Numbered from the stretch's first letter, positions 17,296-25,849 are shown. The stretch: 64,000 bases of DNA from Polaromonas sp. (GCA_028292745.1 JAQGLT010000054.1:54511-118510), one strand, 5' to 3'. Program-made: numbers and translations. Notes: generated by a model not told the origin, from the letters alone.

Positions 17296-17333
17296 GTCAA
17301 TATACTCGCCTGATTTTTCATGCATCGGCCTTC

Positions 17334-18233
17334 ATGACCATCACCTCGCGTCCGCCCACGCTCGATCCGCAAGCCGTCAGCCGCTGGCAACGCAGCGCCC
17401 CCCTGGCATCGCCGTGGCTGCATGAGGAAGTGGCGCGCCGCATGCAGGACCGCCTGCAGTGGATCAGGCTCAAGCCGCAGGCCTGGGCGCATTGGGGTGC
17501 CCTGCGCGGCGGCATCGAGGCGCATGCCCAGTTGTCGAAAATCTATTCCGGTGCTGACTGTTTTGTGGTTGAATCGCAAGCAGATCGGGCGCGGGCTGCT
17601 ATCAAAAGTATTGCAAAGCCCTGGTGGAACCCGAGCCAGTGGCGCGCCGCCGTGCGTTTTCAAACGCCGCCGCCGGGCAGCGTCGACATGCTTTGGGCCA
17701 ACATGGCGCTGCACGAGTCCGCCGATCCGCAAGCGCTGCTGGCCCAATGGCATCAAGCCTTGAAGGTCGATGGGTTCCTGATGTTTTCATGCCTCGGCCC
17801 CGACACCGCCAGAGAGCTGCGCGCCCTGTATGCGCGCCTGGGCTGGCCGCCGGCCGGGCATGAGCTGACCGACATGCACGACTGGGGCGATATGCTGGTC
17901 CAGACCGGTTTTGCCGAACCCGTGATGGACATGGAGCGCATCACCCTGACCTATGAAACGCCGGCCCGCCTGCTTCAGGAACTGGCCGAGTTGGGTCGCA
18001 ATTTTCATCCCGGACGCTTTCCAGGATTGCGGGGGAAGGCCTGGAAAGCCAGGCTGGCGCATGAACTGGCCACGCAACTGACCGGCAGCGATGGCCGGCT
18101 GTCGCTCACGTTTGAAGTGATTTATGGCCATGCGCTGAAAGCCAAGCCAAAACACAAGGTAAGTCCGGTGAGCGCAGTGTCGATGGACGACATGCGGCGC
18201 ATGCTGCAGGGAAGCGCTGGCGCTGGCGGCTAG
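17334..18233 (+). CDS. BioC-like methyltransferase homologue with eroded SAM motif
   Basis: A 299-residue protein whose second half matches BioC (malonyl-ACP O-methyltransferase) of betaproteobacteria: 'MLWANMALHESADPQALLAQW', 'DGFLMFSCLGPDTARELR', 'DMHDWGDMLVQTGFAEPVMDMERITLTY'. The usual motif I (D-x-G-C-G-x-G) is not visible. The corresponding stretch reads 'WGALRGGIEAHAQLS', so SAM binding may be changed or lost. A dispersed repeat encodes the segment immediately after this region. It is divergent from comF, a neighbourhood common in this family. Function as BioC is uncertain. Confidence 0.65.
   Translation: MTITSRPPTLDPQAVSRWQRSAPLASPWLHEEVARRMQDRLQWIRLKPQAWAHWGALRGGIEAHAQLSKIYSGADCFVVESQADRARAAIKSIAKPWWNPSQWRAAVRFQTPPPGSVDMLWANMALHESADPQALLAQWHQALKVDGFLMFSCLGPDTARELRALYARLGWPPAGHELTDMHDWGDMLVQTGFAEPVMDMERITLTYETPARLLQELAELGRNFHPGRFPGLRGKAWKARLAHELATQLTGSDGRLSLTFEVIYGHALKAKPKHKVSPVSAVSMDDMRRMLQGSAGAGG
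17550..17614 (-). repeat. Dispersed repeat, copy 6, inside the BioC-like CDS
   Basis: Core GCAATACTTTTGATAGC read on the minus strand. The first part of the tail (GCCCGCGC, then TTGCGAT) aligns to other copies; the distal tail is degenerate. Confidence 0.5.
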
Positions 18234-18541
18234 TGTTGCGTCATGCGTGTCATGCGCAAACTGCCGGGTCTCGTTGGGCCTTGCCGCACATAGCCGCGTT
18301 GCCTCCCTTGTCAAGGCTTCAGCCTTTGGCGCTGCACGCGATGGCGACGCGATCTGCCGACGCTTTGCGCCCAGCCAACGCATGCAAATTTTTAATAATC
18401 CTTTTAGGGAAACGATGGTTTCCAGAGGGCGGTTGCGTCAGGCGGTATTTAAATCTATAGTCATTTGACTATCCACACAGCTTTTTGGCTCGATTTTCAG
18501 TGTCTTCGGGCACGTTGCATGCCGTTTGTAAAGGTTTTCAC
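18234..18541. other. 308-nt gap before the cox block, with a perfect palindrome
   Basis: No credible gene. The first ~185 nt are GC-rich and give only short unconvincing ORFs. The rest is AT-richer and holds the perfect inverted repeat ATAGTCA-TT-TGACTAT at 18457-18472, a candidate operator for the downstream DUF2244-coxB transcription unit. Confidence 0.5.
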
Positions 18542-19036
18542 GTGTTGCAATCACTTCCAAAATTTCGTTTTGCCACTTTGTCGGCACACGATGCTGATTC
18601 GCAGGTCCCAACCGTGCTCTGGCGTCTCAAGCGCGACAGATCGCATTCGGTGGCTCAGCTGGGCTGGTTCTACCTGACTTTGTGCCTGGGTTGCCTGGGC
18701 ATTGCCGCTGTGTCATGGTCGCAAGATGCCGCACTGCTCATGACTTTGGCCCTGCTGGCCTTGGGGGCCGCCCTGGTGGTCTATTCGCGCCATGCCGGAG
18801 ATGGGGAAAAGATCGTGCTCCAAGGCGGGCAGCTGGTCATCGAGCTTGAGACCGCAGGCCGTACGGAGCGGGCGGCGTTTAACCGCGAATGGGTCCGGGT
18901 CGAGCCCAAGCATGGCGACGGTTCACTGATTGAAGTCTCGGGCCAGGGCCGGCTGGTGCGGGTGGGCCGGCACATGCGGCCCGAGTTGCGTCCATTGCTG
19001 GCGCGCGAAATCCGGATTGCCTTGCGAACCTGCTGA
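18542..19036 (+). CDS. DUF2244 membrane protein upstream of coxB
   Basis: A 164-residue integral membrane protein of the DUF2244 family. Two adjacent transmembrane helices (about residues 38-78, 'LGWFYLTLCLGCLGIAAVSWS' then 'ALLMTLALLALGAALVVYS') are followed by a soluble domain with 'FNREWVRVE' and 'VGRHMRPELRPLLAREIR'. In proteobacteria this family commonly sits beside cytochrome oxidase genes. Its function is unknown but assembly-related by context. The GTG at 18542, preceded by AAAGG, is preferred over the upstream TTG used in the track. Confidence 0.75.
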   Translation: MLQSLPKFRFATLSAHDADSQVPTVLWRLKRDRSHSVAQLGWFYLTLCLGCLGIAAVSWSQDAALLMTLALLALGAALVVYSRHAGDGEKIVLQGGQLVIELETAGRTERAAFNREWVRVEPKHGDGSLIEVSGQGRLVRVGRHMRPELRPLLAREIRIALRTC

Positions 19037-19070
19037 GCCAAAACGACGAATCGTTTCTTCATTTCTGTTT

Positions 19071-19102
19071 TTGAAAGTTTCGGGTGCCGCAAACTTTATA
19101 AT
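19071..19102 (+). promoter_or_regulatory. Possible sigma-70 promoter for coxB
   Basis: A perfect TATAAT at 19097-19102, with TTGAAA at 19071-19076. The 20-nt spacing is longer than ideal, so the -35 assignment is doubtful. Confidence 0.4.
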
Positions 19103-19148
19103 GACCGGTTAATTCAATCGGTAATTGAAGCAGAAAAAAGTGATCACG

Positions 19149-20354
19149 ATGAACCTGAGCAACACCATGAGCAAAATGACACGGCTTGGCTTGCGGCGCG
19201 CAGCCGCATTTGGGGTCTCTGCAGCAGCCTGGGTTAGCACTGCGGCTTACGCTGTCAACGATCTCCCTGGCGGACCGGCGGTCAACCAGCTCAATTTGCA
19301 TCCTGCGGTGACCCGCATCGCTGAAGAGCTGAACTGGCTGCACTGGTTCATGATGGCAATTTGCGTGGTGATTTTTATTGCCGTGTTCAGTGTGATGTTC
19401 TATTCCATCCTGAAGCACCGTAAATCGGTGGGCCACAAGGCTGCCAATTTTCATGAATCCACCTTGGTTGAAATCGCCTGGACCGTGGTTCCATTCGTGA
19501 TTGTCATTGCTATGGCCCTGCCTGCCACCAAGGTGCTGGTCGCCCAGAAAGACACCACCGGTGCCGACCTGACCATCAAGGCTACGGGCATTCAATGGAA
19601 ATGGGGCTACGACTACCTCAATGGCGAGGGAGAAGGCATCGGCTTCGTATCGACTCTGGACGCGGCGCACCGGGAAATGTCGAACAACGGCGGCCACAAG
19701 GCCGGCGAGACAGCCCCTGACAATTACCTTCTCAAGGTTGACAAGCCCCTGGTCGTTCCTGTCAACAAGAAAATCCGAATCATTACCACGGCCAATGACG
19801 TGATTCATGCTTTTGCGGTCCCTGCCTTCGGCATCAAGCAGGATGCGATTCCGGGTTTTGTGCGTGATACTTGGTTCCGTGCCGAGAAGGTGGGTGATTT
19901 TTACGGCCAGTGCATGGAACTGTGCGGCAAGGAGCATGCCTACATGCCCATCCATGTCAAGGTGGTTTCTGCGCAGGAATACACCGCATGGGTCGCAGAC
20001 AGGAACAAGGAAGCCGCTGCCAAGGCCGATGATCCATCCAAGGTATGGACATTGGTGGATTTGAAGGCACGTGGCGAAAAAGTTTATGCTGCCAATTGTG
20101 CTGCGTGCCACCAGGCCAATGGCAAGGGCGCCGGACCGATCAAGGCGCTGGACGGCTCGGCCATTGTGCTGGACGCAGACCATACCAAGCAGATACAGAT
20201 TCTTCTCAATGGCGCAGCAGGTGGTGCCATGCCGGCCTGGAAATCATTGAGTGATACGGATTTGGCGGCGGTTGCAAGTTACACCAAAAATAATTGGTCG
20301 AATCAGACTGGACAGATTGTGCAGCCTGCCGAATTTTTGGCGGCGCGCAAGTAA
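19149..20354 (+). CDS. coxB: Cytochrome c oxidase subunit II with fused cytochrome c domain
   Basis: A 401-residue subunit II of an aa3-type (caa3-like) oxidase. It has a cleavable signal ending near 'STAAYA', then two transmembrane helices (about residues 60-85 and 100-125), then the periplasmic cupredoxin domain with the CuA ligands in 'GQCMELCGKEHAYM' and the upstream His in 'VIHAFAVP'. The C-terminal extension is a cytochrome c domain with 'CAACHQ' and the axial Met in 'GAMPAW'. The ATG at 19149 is chosen over the TTG at 19125. First structural gene of the oxidase operon. Confidence 0.95.
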   Translation: MNLSNTMSKMTRLGLRRAAAFGVSAAAWVSTAAYAVNDLPGGPAVNQLNLHPAVTRIAEELNWLHWFMMAICVVIFIAVFSVMFYSILKHRKSVGHKAANFHESTLVEIAWTVVPFVIVIAMALPATKVLVAQKDTTGADLTIKATGIQWKWGYDYLNGEGEGIGFVSTLDAAHREMSNNGGHKAGETAPDNYLLKVDKPLVVPVNKKIRIITTANDVIHAFAVPAFGIKQDAIPGFVRDTWFRAEKVGDFYGQCMELCGKEHAYMPIHVKVVSAQEYTAWVADRNKEAAAKADDPSKVWTLVDLKARGEKVYAANCAACHQANGKGAGPIKALDGSAIVLDADHTKQIQILLNGAAGGAMPAWKSLSDTDLAAVASYTKNNWSNQTGQIVQPAEFLAARK

Positions 20355-20445
20355 ATACCTAACATTGAAAATTACCAGATGCTGACCTAACCGTCGTCCA
20401 TCCAAAAGATAAAGCTACAGGCATAAGCCACCAAAGGAAGCCAAG

Positions 20446-22080
20446 ATGAGTGCAGTTCTAGACCATCCCGATCATGCGCACGATGCCCACGATCACCATG
20501 CCCCTACGGGCTGGCGTCGTTGGGTGTTCGCCACCAATCACAAAGACATCGGCACCCTTTACCTGCTGTTCAGCTTCACGATGCTGATGTTTGGCGGTGT
20601 GCTGGCGCTCCTGCTCCGTGCCGAGCTGTTTCAGCCGGGTCTGCAACTGGTCAACCCCGAGCTGTTCAACCAGCTCACCACCATGCATGGCCTGATCATG
20701 GTGTTCGGTGCGATCATGCCGGCGTTTGTCGGCTTTGCAAACTGGATGATTCCGTTGCAAATCGGCGCTTCCGACATGGCGTTTGCGCGCATGAACAACT
20801 TCAGCTTCTGGCTGCTGATTCCTGCTGCCCTGATGCTGGTCTTTTCCTTTTTCCTGGAAGGCGGCGCCATGGCGGGCGGCTGGACGATGTACGCCCCGCT
20901 GTCATTGCAGATGGGCCCGTCGATGGACGCCGGTATTTTTGCGATGCACATCATGGGCGCCTCGTCCATCATGGGATCGATCAACATCATCGTCACCATC
21001 CTGAACATGCGCGCCCCAGGCATGACCTTGATGAAAATGCCCATGTTCTGCTGGACCTGGCTCATCACTGCTTATTTGCTGATCGCCGTGATGCCGGTAC
21101 TGGCAGGCGCCATCACGATGACGTTGACCGACCGCCATTTTGGCACCAGCTTCTTCAATCCCGGCGGCGGCGGCGACCCGGTGATGTTCCAGCACATCTT
21201 CTGGTTCTTCGGCCATCCCGAGGTGTACATCATGATCTTGCCGGCCTTCGGCATCATCAGTCAGATCATTCCGGCTTTCTCGCGCAAGCGCCTCTTCGGT
21301 TATGCCTCGATGGTGTATGCCACGGGGTCAATCGCTATCTTGAGCTTTGTGGTCTGGGCACACCACATGTTTACGACTGGCATGCCTGTGACGGGCCAGC
21401 TGTTCTTCATGTACTCGACCATGCTGATCGCAGTGCCTACGGGGGTGAAGGTTTTCAACTGGATCGCGACCATGTGGAAGGGCTCGATGACCTTTGAGAC
21501 GCCGATGCTGTTCGCGGTCGGTTTCATCTTTGTGTTCACCATTGGTGGATTGACCGGTGTGATCCTGGCCGTTGCGCCAATTGACATCCAACTGCAAGAT
21601 ACTTATTACGTGGTCGCCCACTTCCACTATGTCCTGGTCGCGGGCTCGCTCTACGCCATGTTTGCCGGTTACTACTACTGGAGTCCCAAGTGGACGGGCG
21701 TGATGTACAGCGAAACCCGCGGTCAGATTCATTTCTGGTGGTCATTGATTTCGTTCAACGTCACTTTTTTCCCAATGCATTTCCTGGGTTTGGCGGGTAT
21801 GCCGCGTCGGTATGCCGATTACCCCATGCAATTCGCCGATTTCAACATGATCGCCAGCGTGGGTGCTTTCTTCTTCGGTTTTGCCCAGGTCTACTTCTTC
21901 TTTTTCGTGGTTTTGCCCGCCATGCGCGGCAAGGGCGCACCTGCCAAGCAAAATCCTTGGCTGGATGAAGGTGGAAAGGGGGCTGAAGGTCTGGAGTGGG
22001 AAGTTCCATCACCCGCACCATTTCATACCTTTGAAACGCCACCACGGCTGGATCCGACAGCCACCCGAGTGATTGGTTAA
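20446..22080 (+). CDS. ctaD: Cytochrome c oxidase subunit I
   Basis: A 544-residue heme-copper oxidase catalytic subunit with twelve predicted helices. It binds heme a and the heme a3-CuB centre. The CuB ligand and cross-linked Tyr are in 'GHPEVYIMILP', the histidine pair in 'WAHHMFTTG', and the heme ligands in 'AHFHYVLVAGS' and 'TTMHGLIMVF'. A His/Asp-rich N-terminus precedes 'WRRWVFATNHKDIGTLYLLF'. An AAAGGAAG Shine-Dalgarno sequence lies 8 nt upstream. The gene follows coxB by 91 nt. It pumps protons while reducing O2 to water. Confidence 0.97.
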   Translation: MSAVLDHPDHAHDAHDHHAPTGWRRWVFATNHKDIGTLYLLFSFTMLMFGGVLALLLRAELFQPGLQLVNPELFNQLTTMHGLIMVFGAIMPAFVGFANWMIPLQIGASDMAFARMNNFSFWLLIPAALMLVFSFFLEGGAMAGGWTMYAPLSLQMGPSMDAGIFAMHIMGASSIMGSINIIVTILNMRAPGMTLMKMPMFCWTWLITAYLLIAVMPVLAGAITMTLTDRHFGTSFFNPGGGGDPVMFQHIFWFFGHPEVYIMILPAFGIISQIIPAFSRKRLFGYASMVYATGSIAILSFVVWAHHMFTTGMPVTGQLFFMYSTMLIAVPTGVKVFNWIATMWKGSMTFETPMLFAVGFIFVFTIGGLTGVILAVAPIDIQLQDTYYVVAHFHYVLVAGSLYAMFAGYYYWSPKWTGVMYSETRGQIHFWWSLISFNVTFFPMHFLGLAGMPRRYADYPMQFADFNMIASVGAFFFGFAQVYFFFFVVLPAMRGKGAPAKQNPWLDEGGKGAEGLEWEVPSPAPFHTFETPPRLDPTATRVIG

Positions 22081-22096
22081 GTTCGAACATACCCCC

Positions 22097-22207
22097 ATGA
22101 AACCTGAACAGAAAAAAAACAATCGCCGACTGGCTTTGATCCTGGCCTCAGTGGCATTTGTGTTTTTTGTCGGTTTCATGACCAAAATGATTTTTCTGGG
22201 CCGCTAA
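22097..22207 (+). CDS. Cytochrome oxidase small assembly protein (36 aa)
   Basis: A 36-codon ORF, too short for the supplied track: basic N-terminus 'MKPEQKKNNRR', one transmembrane helix ('LALILASVAFVFFVGFMTKMIF'), then a short tail. It starts 16 nt after the ctaD stop and ends 34 nt before ctaG, exactly where betaproteobacterial cox operons carry such a single-helix protein. It probably helps assemble or stabilise subunit I; this is inferred from context. Confidence 0.78.
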   Translation: MKPEQKKNNRRLALILASVAFVFFVGFMTKMIFLGR

Positions 22208-22241
22208 GCCAGCACAGTCATATTTTTTTGGCAAAACCTAG

Positions 22242-22850
22242 ATGATCAAGCGCGAAAATTTCAACATGTTAGGCAAGCTGGGCGTGATCGTGCTCGGCAT
22301 GTTCTGCTTTGGATATGCGCTGGTGCCTATCTACAAAGCGATCTGCGAGATGACAGGCATCAATGTCCTGGCCTTGGTCGATAGGCAGATCCCTGGTGCC
22401 ACAGCCTCGCTGCCACCCAATACGCAAGTGGATTCCAGTCGGCTCATCACGATCGAGTTCGATGCGAATTCACGTGGTCCCTGGCATTTCAAACCCGCCA
22501 AGAGCTCCATGCAGGTGCATCCGGGTGAGTTGGTCACCGTGATGTACGAATTTCAGAATGTACAAAACCGGACGATGTCGGCACAGGCGATTCCAAGTTA
22601 CGCGCCGGCACAGGCAGGGGCTCATTTCAACAAACTGGAATGCTTTTGTTTCAGTCAATATACGCTGGCGCCTGGTGAAAAAAAGCAATGGCCGGTGGCT
22701 TTTGTGATTGATCCCAAGCTTTCCAAAGATGTCCAGACCATCACGTTGTCATATACCTTTTTCGAAGTCGGTAGCAAAACGCCTGCAGCGCCGGAGTCGC
22801 CTAAAACGGTTTGGAATGTTGAGCTTTCCGGAAAACCTGCGGGTGCATGA
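22242..22850 (+). CDS. ctaG: Cytochrome c oxidase assembly protein CtaG (Cox11)
   Basis: A 202-residue copper chaperone that delivers copper to CuB of subunit I. A single N-terminal transmembrane helix ('LGVIVLGMFCFGYALVPIY') anchors a periplasmic Ig-like domain. The copper-binding motif 'ECFCFSQ' is intact, as is 'CEMTGINV'. Length is normal. It lies between ctaD and ctaE, and its stop overlaps the start of the DUF2970 gene. Confidence 0.96.
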   Translation: MIKRENFNMLGKLGVIVLGMFCFGYALVPIYKAICEMTGINVLALVDRQIPGATASLPPNTQVDSSRLITIEFDANSRGPWHFKPAKSSMQVHPGELVTVMYEFQNVQNRTMSAQAIPSYAPAQAGAHFNKLECFCFSQYTLAPGEKKQWPVAFVIDPKLSKDVQTITLSYTFFEVGSKTPAAPESPKTVWNVELSGKPAGA

Positions 22851-23059
22851 GCATGGCCGACTCGCCTCGGCGTCAATCCTCGCTTTGGCGAACCGTCAAG
22901 GCTATCGCCTGGGCTTTCGTTGGGTTGCGTGCGCGAGGCGACTATGAGGAAGACATCAAAAAATTAAATCCGTTGCACATTATTGGTATCGGATTAGTGG
23001 CTATTTTTGTATTTGTGGCAATTTTGGTGCTGCTGGTGAACTGGGCGGTTGCGCATTAG
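22847..23059 (+). CDS. DUF2970 single-helix membrane protein
   Basis: A 70-residue DUF2970 protein. An N-terminal amphipathic stretch 'LWRTVKAIAWAFVGLRARGDYEEDI' is followed by 'NPLHIIGIGLVAIFVFVAILVLLVNW', a transmembrane helix. The ATG overlaps the ctaG stop as ATGA. In this order of bacteria it is a regular member of the cox operon and is thought to aid oxidase assembly, without direct proof known to me. Confidence 0.85.
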   Translation: MSMADSPRRQSSLWRTVKAIAWAFVGLRARGDYEEDIKKLNPLHIIGIGLVAIFVFVAILVLLVNWAVAH

Positions 23060-23117
23060 TTCCCACGGTTTTTAATTAAAAATCAGTAAAAATTCGAGAG
23101 AAAACAGGAGTCGAGCG

Positions 23118-23999
23118 ATGTCAGCAGCAACCCACGGGGCAACCCCTTACTATTTTGTGCCAGGTCCTTCGCGACACCCGGTCATGGCCGCCATTGGTCT
23201 ATTTTTTGTCATTCTGGGTGCCAGCCAGTGGGTAAATGGGGCCGGCTGGGGGGCTTGGTCGCTTGCTTTTGGCATGCTGTTCTGGTTGGGCACACTGTTT
23301 CAGTGGTTTCGCGACTCGATTAACGAAAGCGAAGGGGGGCAGTACGGTCATCGCATCGATCTGTCTTATCGCTGGAGCATGAGCTGGTTCATTTTTTCGG
23401 AAGTGATGTTTTTTGGCGCTTTTTTTACTGCCTTATGGTGGGCTCGCTCACATTCAGTGCCGGCTCTGGGTAGTTTGGAAAACGCCTTGCTCTGGCCAGA
23501 TTTCAAGGCAATCTGGCCTAGCCTGGCTGCCGGCGTAACGGCATCGCCCGCCGATATCGTTGAGCCATTTACGACCATGACACCGTTCTGGCTGCCTACG
23601 ATCAATACTGCGCTGCTGCTTACTTCTGGCGTCACCTTGACCATTGCCCACCATGCATTGCGTGAAAATCACCGTGGCCGCACCATTGCATTCATGTGGT
23701 TGACGGTGTTGCTGGGTATTGTTTTCCTGATTGTTCAAGGGTATGAATATTTTCATGCCTACTCTGATCTCAACCTCAAAATGAATTCGGGGGTTTATGG
23801 CTCGACTTTTTACATGCTGACGGGCTTTCACGGTTTTCATGTGCTGGTTGGGATGCTGATGCTGCTGTTCATTACCCTGCGCCTGCAGAAAGGGCATTTC
23901 ACCGCTGACAAGCATTTTGGTTTTGAAGGGGCTGCGTGGTATTGGCACTTTGTGGACGTGGTCTGGCTTGGGCTCTACATTCTGGTTTACTGGTTGTAG
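23118..23999 (+). CDS. ctaE: Cytochrome c oxidase subunit III
   Basis: A 293-residue seven-helix subunit III that stabilises subunit I and its proton uptake. Signatures are 'YYFVPGPSRHPV' at the start, 'WSMSWFIFSEVMFFGAFFTALWWAR', 'FHGFHVLVGMLMLL' and the C-terminal 'YWHFVDVVWLGLYILVYW'. It lies 58 nt after the DUF2970 gene and is followed by a strong terminator, so the first cox transcription unit ends here. Confidence 0.97.
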   Translation: MSAATHGATPYYFVPGPSRHPVMAAIGLFFVILGASQWVNGAGWGAWSLAFGMLFWLGTLFQWFRDSINESEGGQYGHRIDLSYRWSMSWFIFSEVMFFGAFFTALWWARSHSVPALGSLENALLWPDFKAIWPSLAAGVTASPADIVEPFTTMTPFWLPTINTALLLTSGVTLTIAHHALRENHRGRTIAFMWLTVLLGIVFLIVQGYEYFHAYSDLNLKMNSGVYGSTFYMLTGFHGFHVLVGMLMLLFITLRLQKGHFTADKHFGFEGAAWYWHFVDVVWLGLYILVYWL

Positions 24000-24052
24000 A
24001 GGTCACTGGCAGGCGAATGAAGCCGCCCATGTTGAACCGCCAACTTGTGTTT

Positions 24053-24080
24053 AAAAAGGCCGCTTGACGCGGCCTTTTTT
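24053..24080 (+). terminator. Rho-independent terminator after ctaE
   Basis: AAAAAGGCCGC / GCGGCCTTTTTT hairpin with a four-base loop region. The T tract on the plus strand ends the coxB-ctaE unit; the A tract could also serve the convergent small gene. Confidence 0.9.
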
Positions 24081-24099
24081 ATTTACCTACCGACGGACG

Positions 24100-24321
24100 T
24101 TACCTGCTCTGTGGAATACCAGTCGGCTGTATATAACCCATTTTCCAAGCAATCAAAATGCACGCAAACAGGACAATAGAGAATCCAACGCGAAAGGCCA
24201 GGGCGCGCGCCATGTTGCTGGTTTTGCGTTTTCCATCCGTGCCATCTTTCATCATGAAAAAGAGCGCTGCCCCCAGACTGGCAAGAATGGCGATAAAAGC
24301 CAATGCGACAAGATAATTCAT
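24100..24321 (-). CDS. Twin transmembrane protein (DUF2909-like)
   Basis: A 73-residue protein with two transmembrane helices ('YLVALAFIAILASLGAALFFM' and 'VGFSIVLFACILIAWKMGYI') joined by a basic loop 'KDGTDGKRKTSNMARALAFR'. It matches the twin-helix protein usually found opposite SURF1 in betaproteobacterial cox clusters. The ATG at 24321 is preferred over the upstream extension in the track. It is divergent from the SURF1 gene by only 18 nt, and convergent with ctaE. Confidence 0.82.
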   Translation of the reverse strand: MNYLVALAFIAILASLGAALFFMMKDGTDGKRKTSNMARALAFRVGFSIVLFACILIAWKMGYIQPTGIPQSR

Positions 24322-24339
24322 GCGACCGATTATCTGCCC

Positions 24340-25083
24340 ATGATTTTTCCTCTGCATTCTCGGCGGTTTTGGCTGCTGACGCTGGCTGCCGTGCTGGTGG
24401 CCGGCTTAACTTTTTCTCTTGGCCAGTGGCAATTGCGTCGCGCCGCTCAAAAAGAAACGGTTCAATCTGTCATTGAAGCAAAAAAAAGGCTTCCTGCGCT
24501 TGATAACAAAGGACTGGCAGCTACTAAAAATGTAGCAGACGACATGTATCGACAGGCTGTGCTTCAAGGGGTCTGGCAGCCCCGGCACACCGTTTACCTC
24601 GACAACCGTCCAATGGGTGGACGAACCGGTTTTTGGGTGCTGACGCCGCTGGTGCTGCAAGGGACGGGCCAGACCATTGTGGTGCAACGTGGTTGGGTGC
24701 CACGCGATTTTGCCGATCGAACCCGTCTGCCACAGGTGCTGACACCGCCCGGCCTTGTTGAAGTCGCGGGCCGTATTGCCCCGCCACCTTCCAAGCTATA
24801 CGAGTTCAGTGGCATGGAGGTCGGCTCCATACGGCAAAATCTGGACATGGCCGCTTTTCGTCTTGAAACCGGACTGCCGCTCTTAGAGGCCTCTTTGCTG
24901 CAAACAGGCGCACCCACCGAGGGCCTGCTACGGGATTGGGCCACACCTGATCGAGGGGTCGACACCCATTACGGTTACGCCTTTCAGTGGTTCGGCCTGT
25001 GCGGTGGGGTTGTCTTCCTCTATTTATGGTTTCAGGTGATTGTTCCTTTTCGTGTTTTCTTGCGCGCCCGACGCCGTCCTTAA
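24340..25083 (+). CDS. SURF1 family cytochrome oxidase biogenesis protein
   Basis: A 247-residue SURF1/Shy1 protein that supports heme a delivery to subunit I. An N-terminal helix begins 'FWLLTLAAVLVAGLTFSLGQWQL' and a C-terminal helix 'YAFQWFGLCGGVVFLYLWFQV', with the conserved 'GFWVLTPL' and 'VVQRGWVPRD' between them. The track ORF starts far upstream at 24064; the ATG at 24340 gives the family N-terminus. Residues about 45-65 are encoded by a dispersed repeat lying antisense, in a segment that varies between species. Confidence 0.9.
   Translation: MIFPLHSRRFWLLTLAAVLVAGLTFSLGQWQLRRAAQKETVQSVIEAKKRLPALDNKGLAATKNVADDMYRQAVLQGVWQPRHTVYLDNRPMGGRTGFWVLTPLVLQGTGQTIVVQRGWVPRDFADRTRLPQVLTPPGLVEVAGRIAPPPSKLYEFSGMEVGSIRQNLDMAAFRLETGLPLLEASLLQTGAPTEGLLRDWATPDRGVDTHYGYAFQWFGLCGGVVFLYLWFQVIVPFRVFLRARRRP
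24472..24536 (-). repeat. Dispersed ~65-bp repeat, copy 7, inside the SURF1 CDS
   Basis: Core GCTACATTTTTAGTAGC from 24536 on the minus strand; tail GCGCAGGAAGCCTTTTTTTT then GCTTCAA. The alignment to other copies is gap-free and the reading frame is preserved. Confidence 0.72.
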
Positions 25084-25180
25084 CCGCCCGAGTACTGTGA
25101 TAAATAATTCTTATGACCCCAGTTCGGGTCGCCCCGGCACTGCAGCCCCCGACGAACCATTGGGTTTAACGATTCATACC

Positions 25181-25813
25181 ATGCCTGCGATGGACGGCTC
25201 CGGGACGCGTTCGGCGGACACCCGGTCAGGGCGGTGGAAAATGATGCTTGTCCTGCTGGTGTGCGCCAGCCCCGTCATCGCGTCCTACTTGACCTACTAT
25301 GTCGTCAAGCCGGAGGGGCGCCGGAACTTTGGTGAACTGATCGATCCGCAGCGTCCCTTGCCCGCAATAGCAACCCTTGGACTTGACGGAAAAGCCGGGC
25401 AACTGACCGAGCTGAAAAACCAGTGGCTGCTGCTGAACGTTGCAGGGGGGAACTGCGACCTTCGCTGTGAACAAAATCTGTACTTCCAGCGCCAGTTGCG
25501 TGAATCGCTGGGCAGAGAAAAAGAGCGGCTGGACCGTGTCTGGCTGGTAAACGACAACGCCGCTGTACGTGCCGCCTTGCTGCCCGCCCTGACGCATGCC
25601 ACCGTGCTGCGTGTGCAAGCGGATGACTTGGCCCCATGGCTGGAGCCTGCTTCGGGCAAGCGCCTCGAAGACCACCTCTATCTGGTAGACCCGCTGGGCA
25701 ACCTGATGATGCGTTTTCCTGCAGACATGGATGCGGCAGCGGCTGCCAAAGCCAAGCGAGACCTAGACCGTTTGCTGCGTGCTTCTGGCAGCTGGGACAA
25801 GGAGGGACGTTAG
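25181..25813 (+). CDS. SCO/thioredoxin-like membrane protein of the cox cluster
   Basis: A 210-residue protein with one N-terminal transmembrane helix ('MMLVLLVCASPVIASYLTYYVV') and a periplasmic domain that looks thioredoxin-like: 'QWLLLNVAGGNCDLRCEQNLYFQRQLRESLG' carries a C-x3-C pair in the position of the SCO CxxxC motif, and 'LYLVDPLGNLMMRFP' matches the late SCO strand. It may be a redox or copper helper for oxidase assembly. The start is uncertain; the ATG at 25181 is chosen, while the track runs back to 25040, overlapping SURF1. It lies upstream of ctaA. Confidence 0.72.
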   Translation: MPAMDGSGTRSADTRSGRWKMMLVLLVCASPVIASYLTYYVVKPEGRRNFGELIDPQRPLPAIATLGLDGKAGQLTELKNQWLLLNVAGGNCDLRCEQNLYFQRQLRESLGREKERLDRVWLVNDNAAVRAALLPALTHATVLRVQADDLAPWLEPASGKRLEDHLYLVDPLGNLMMRFPADMDAAAAAKAKRDLDRLLRASGSWDKEGR

Positions 25814-25849
25814 CCAACAGCTAGCGGCCGTTCTACGACTTCCACTCTC

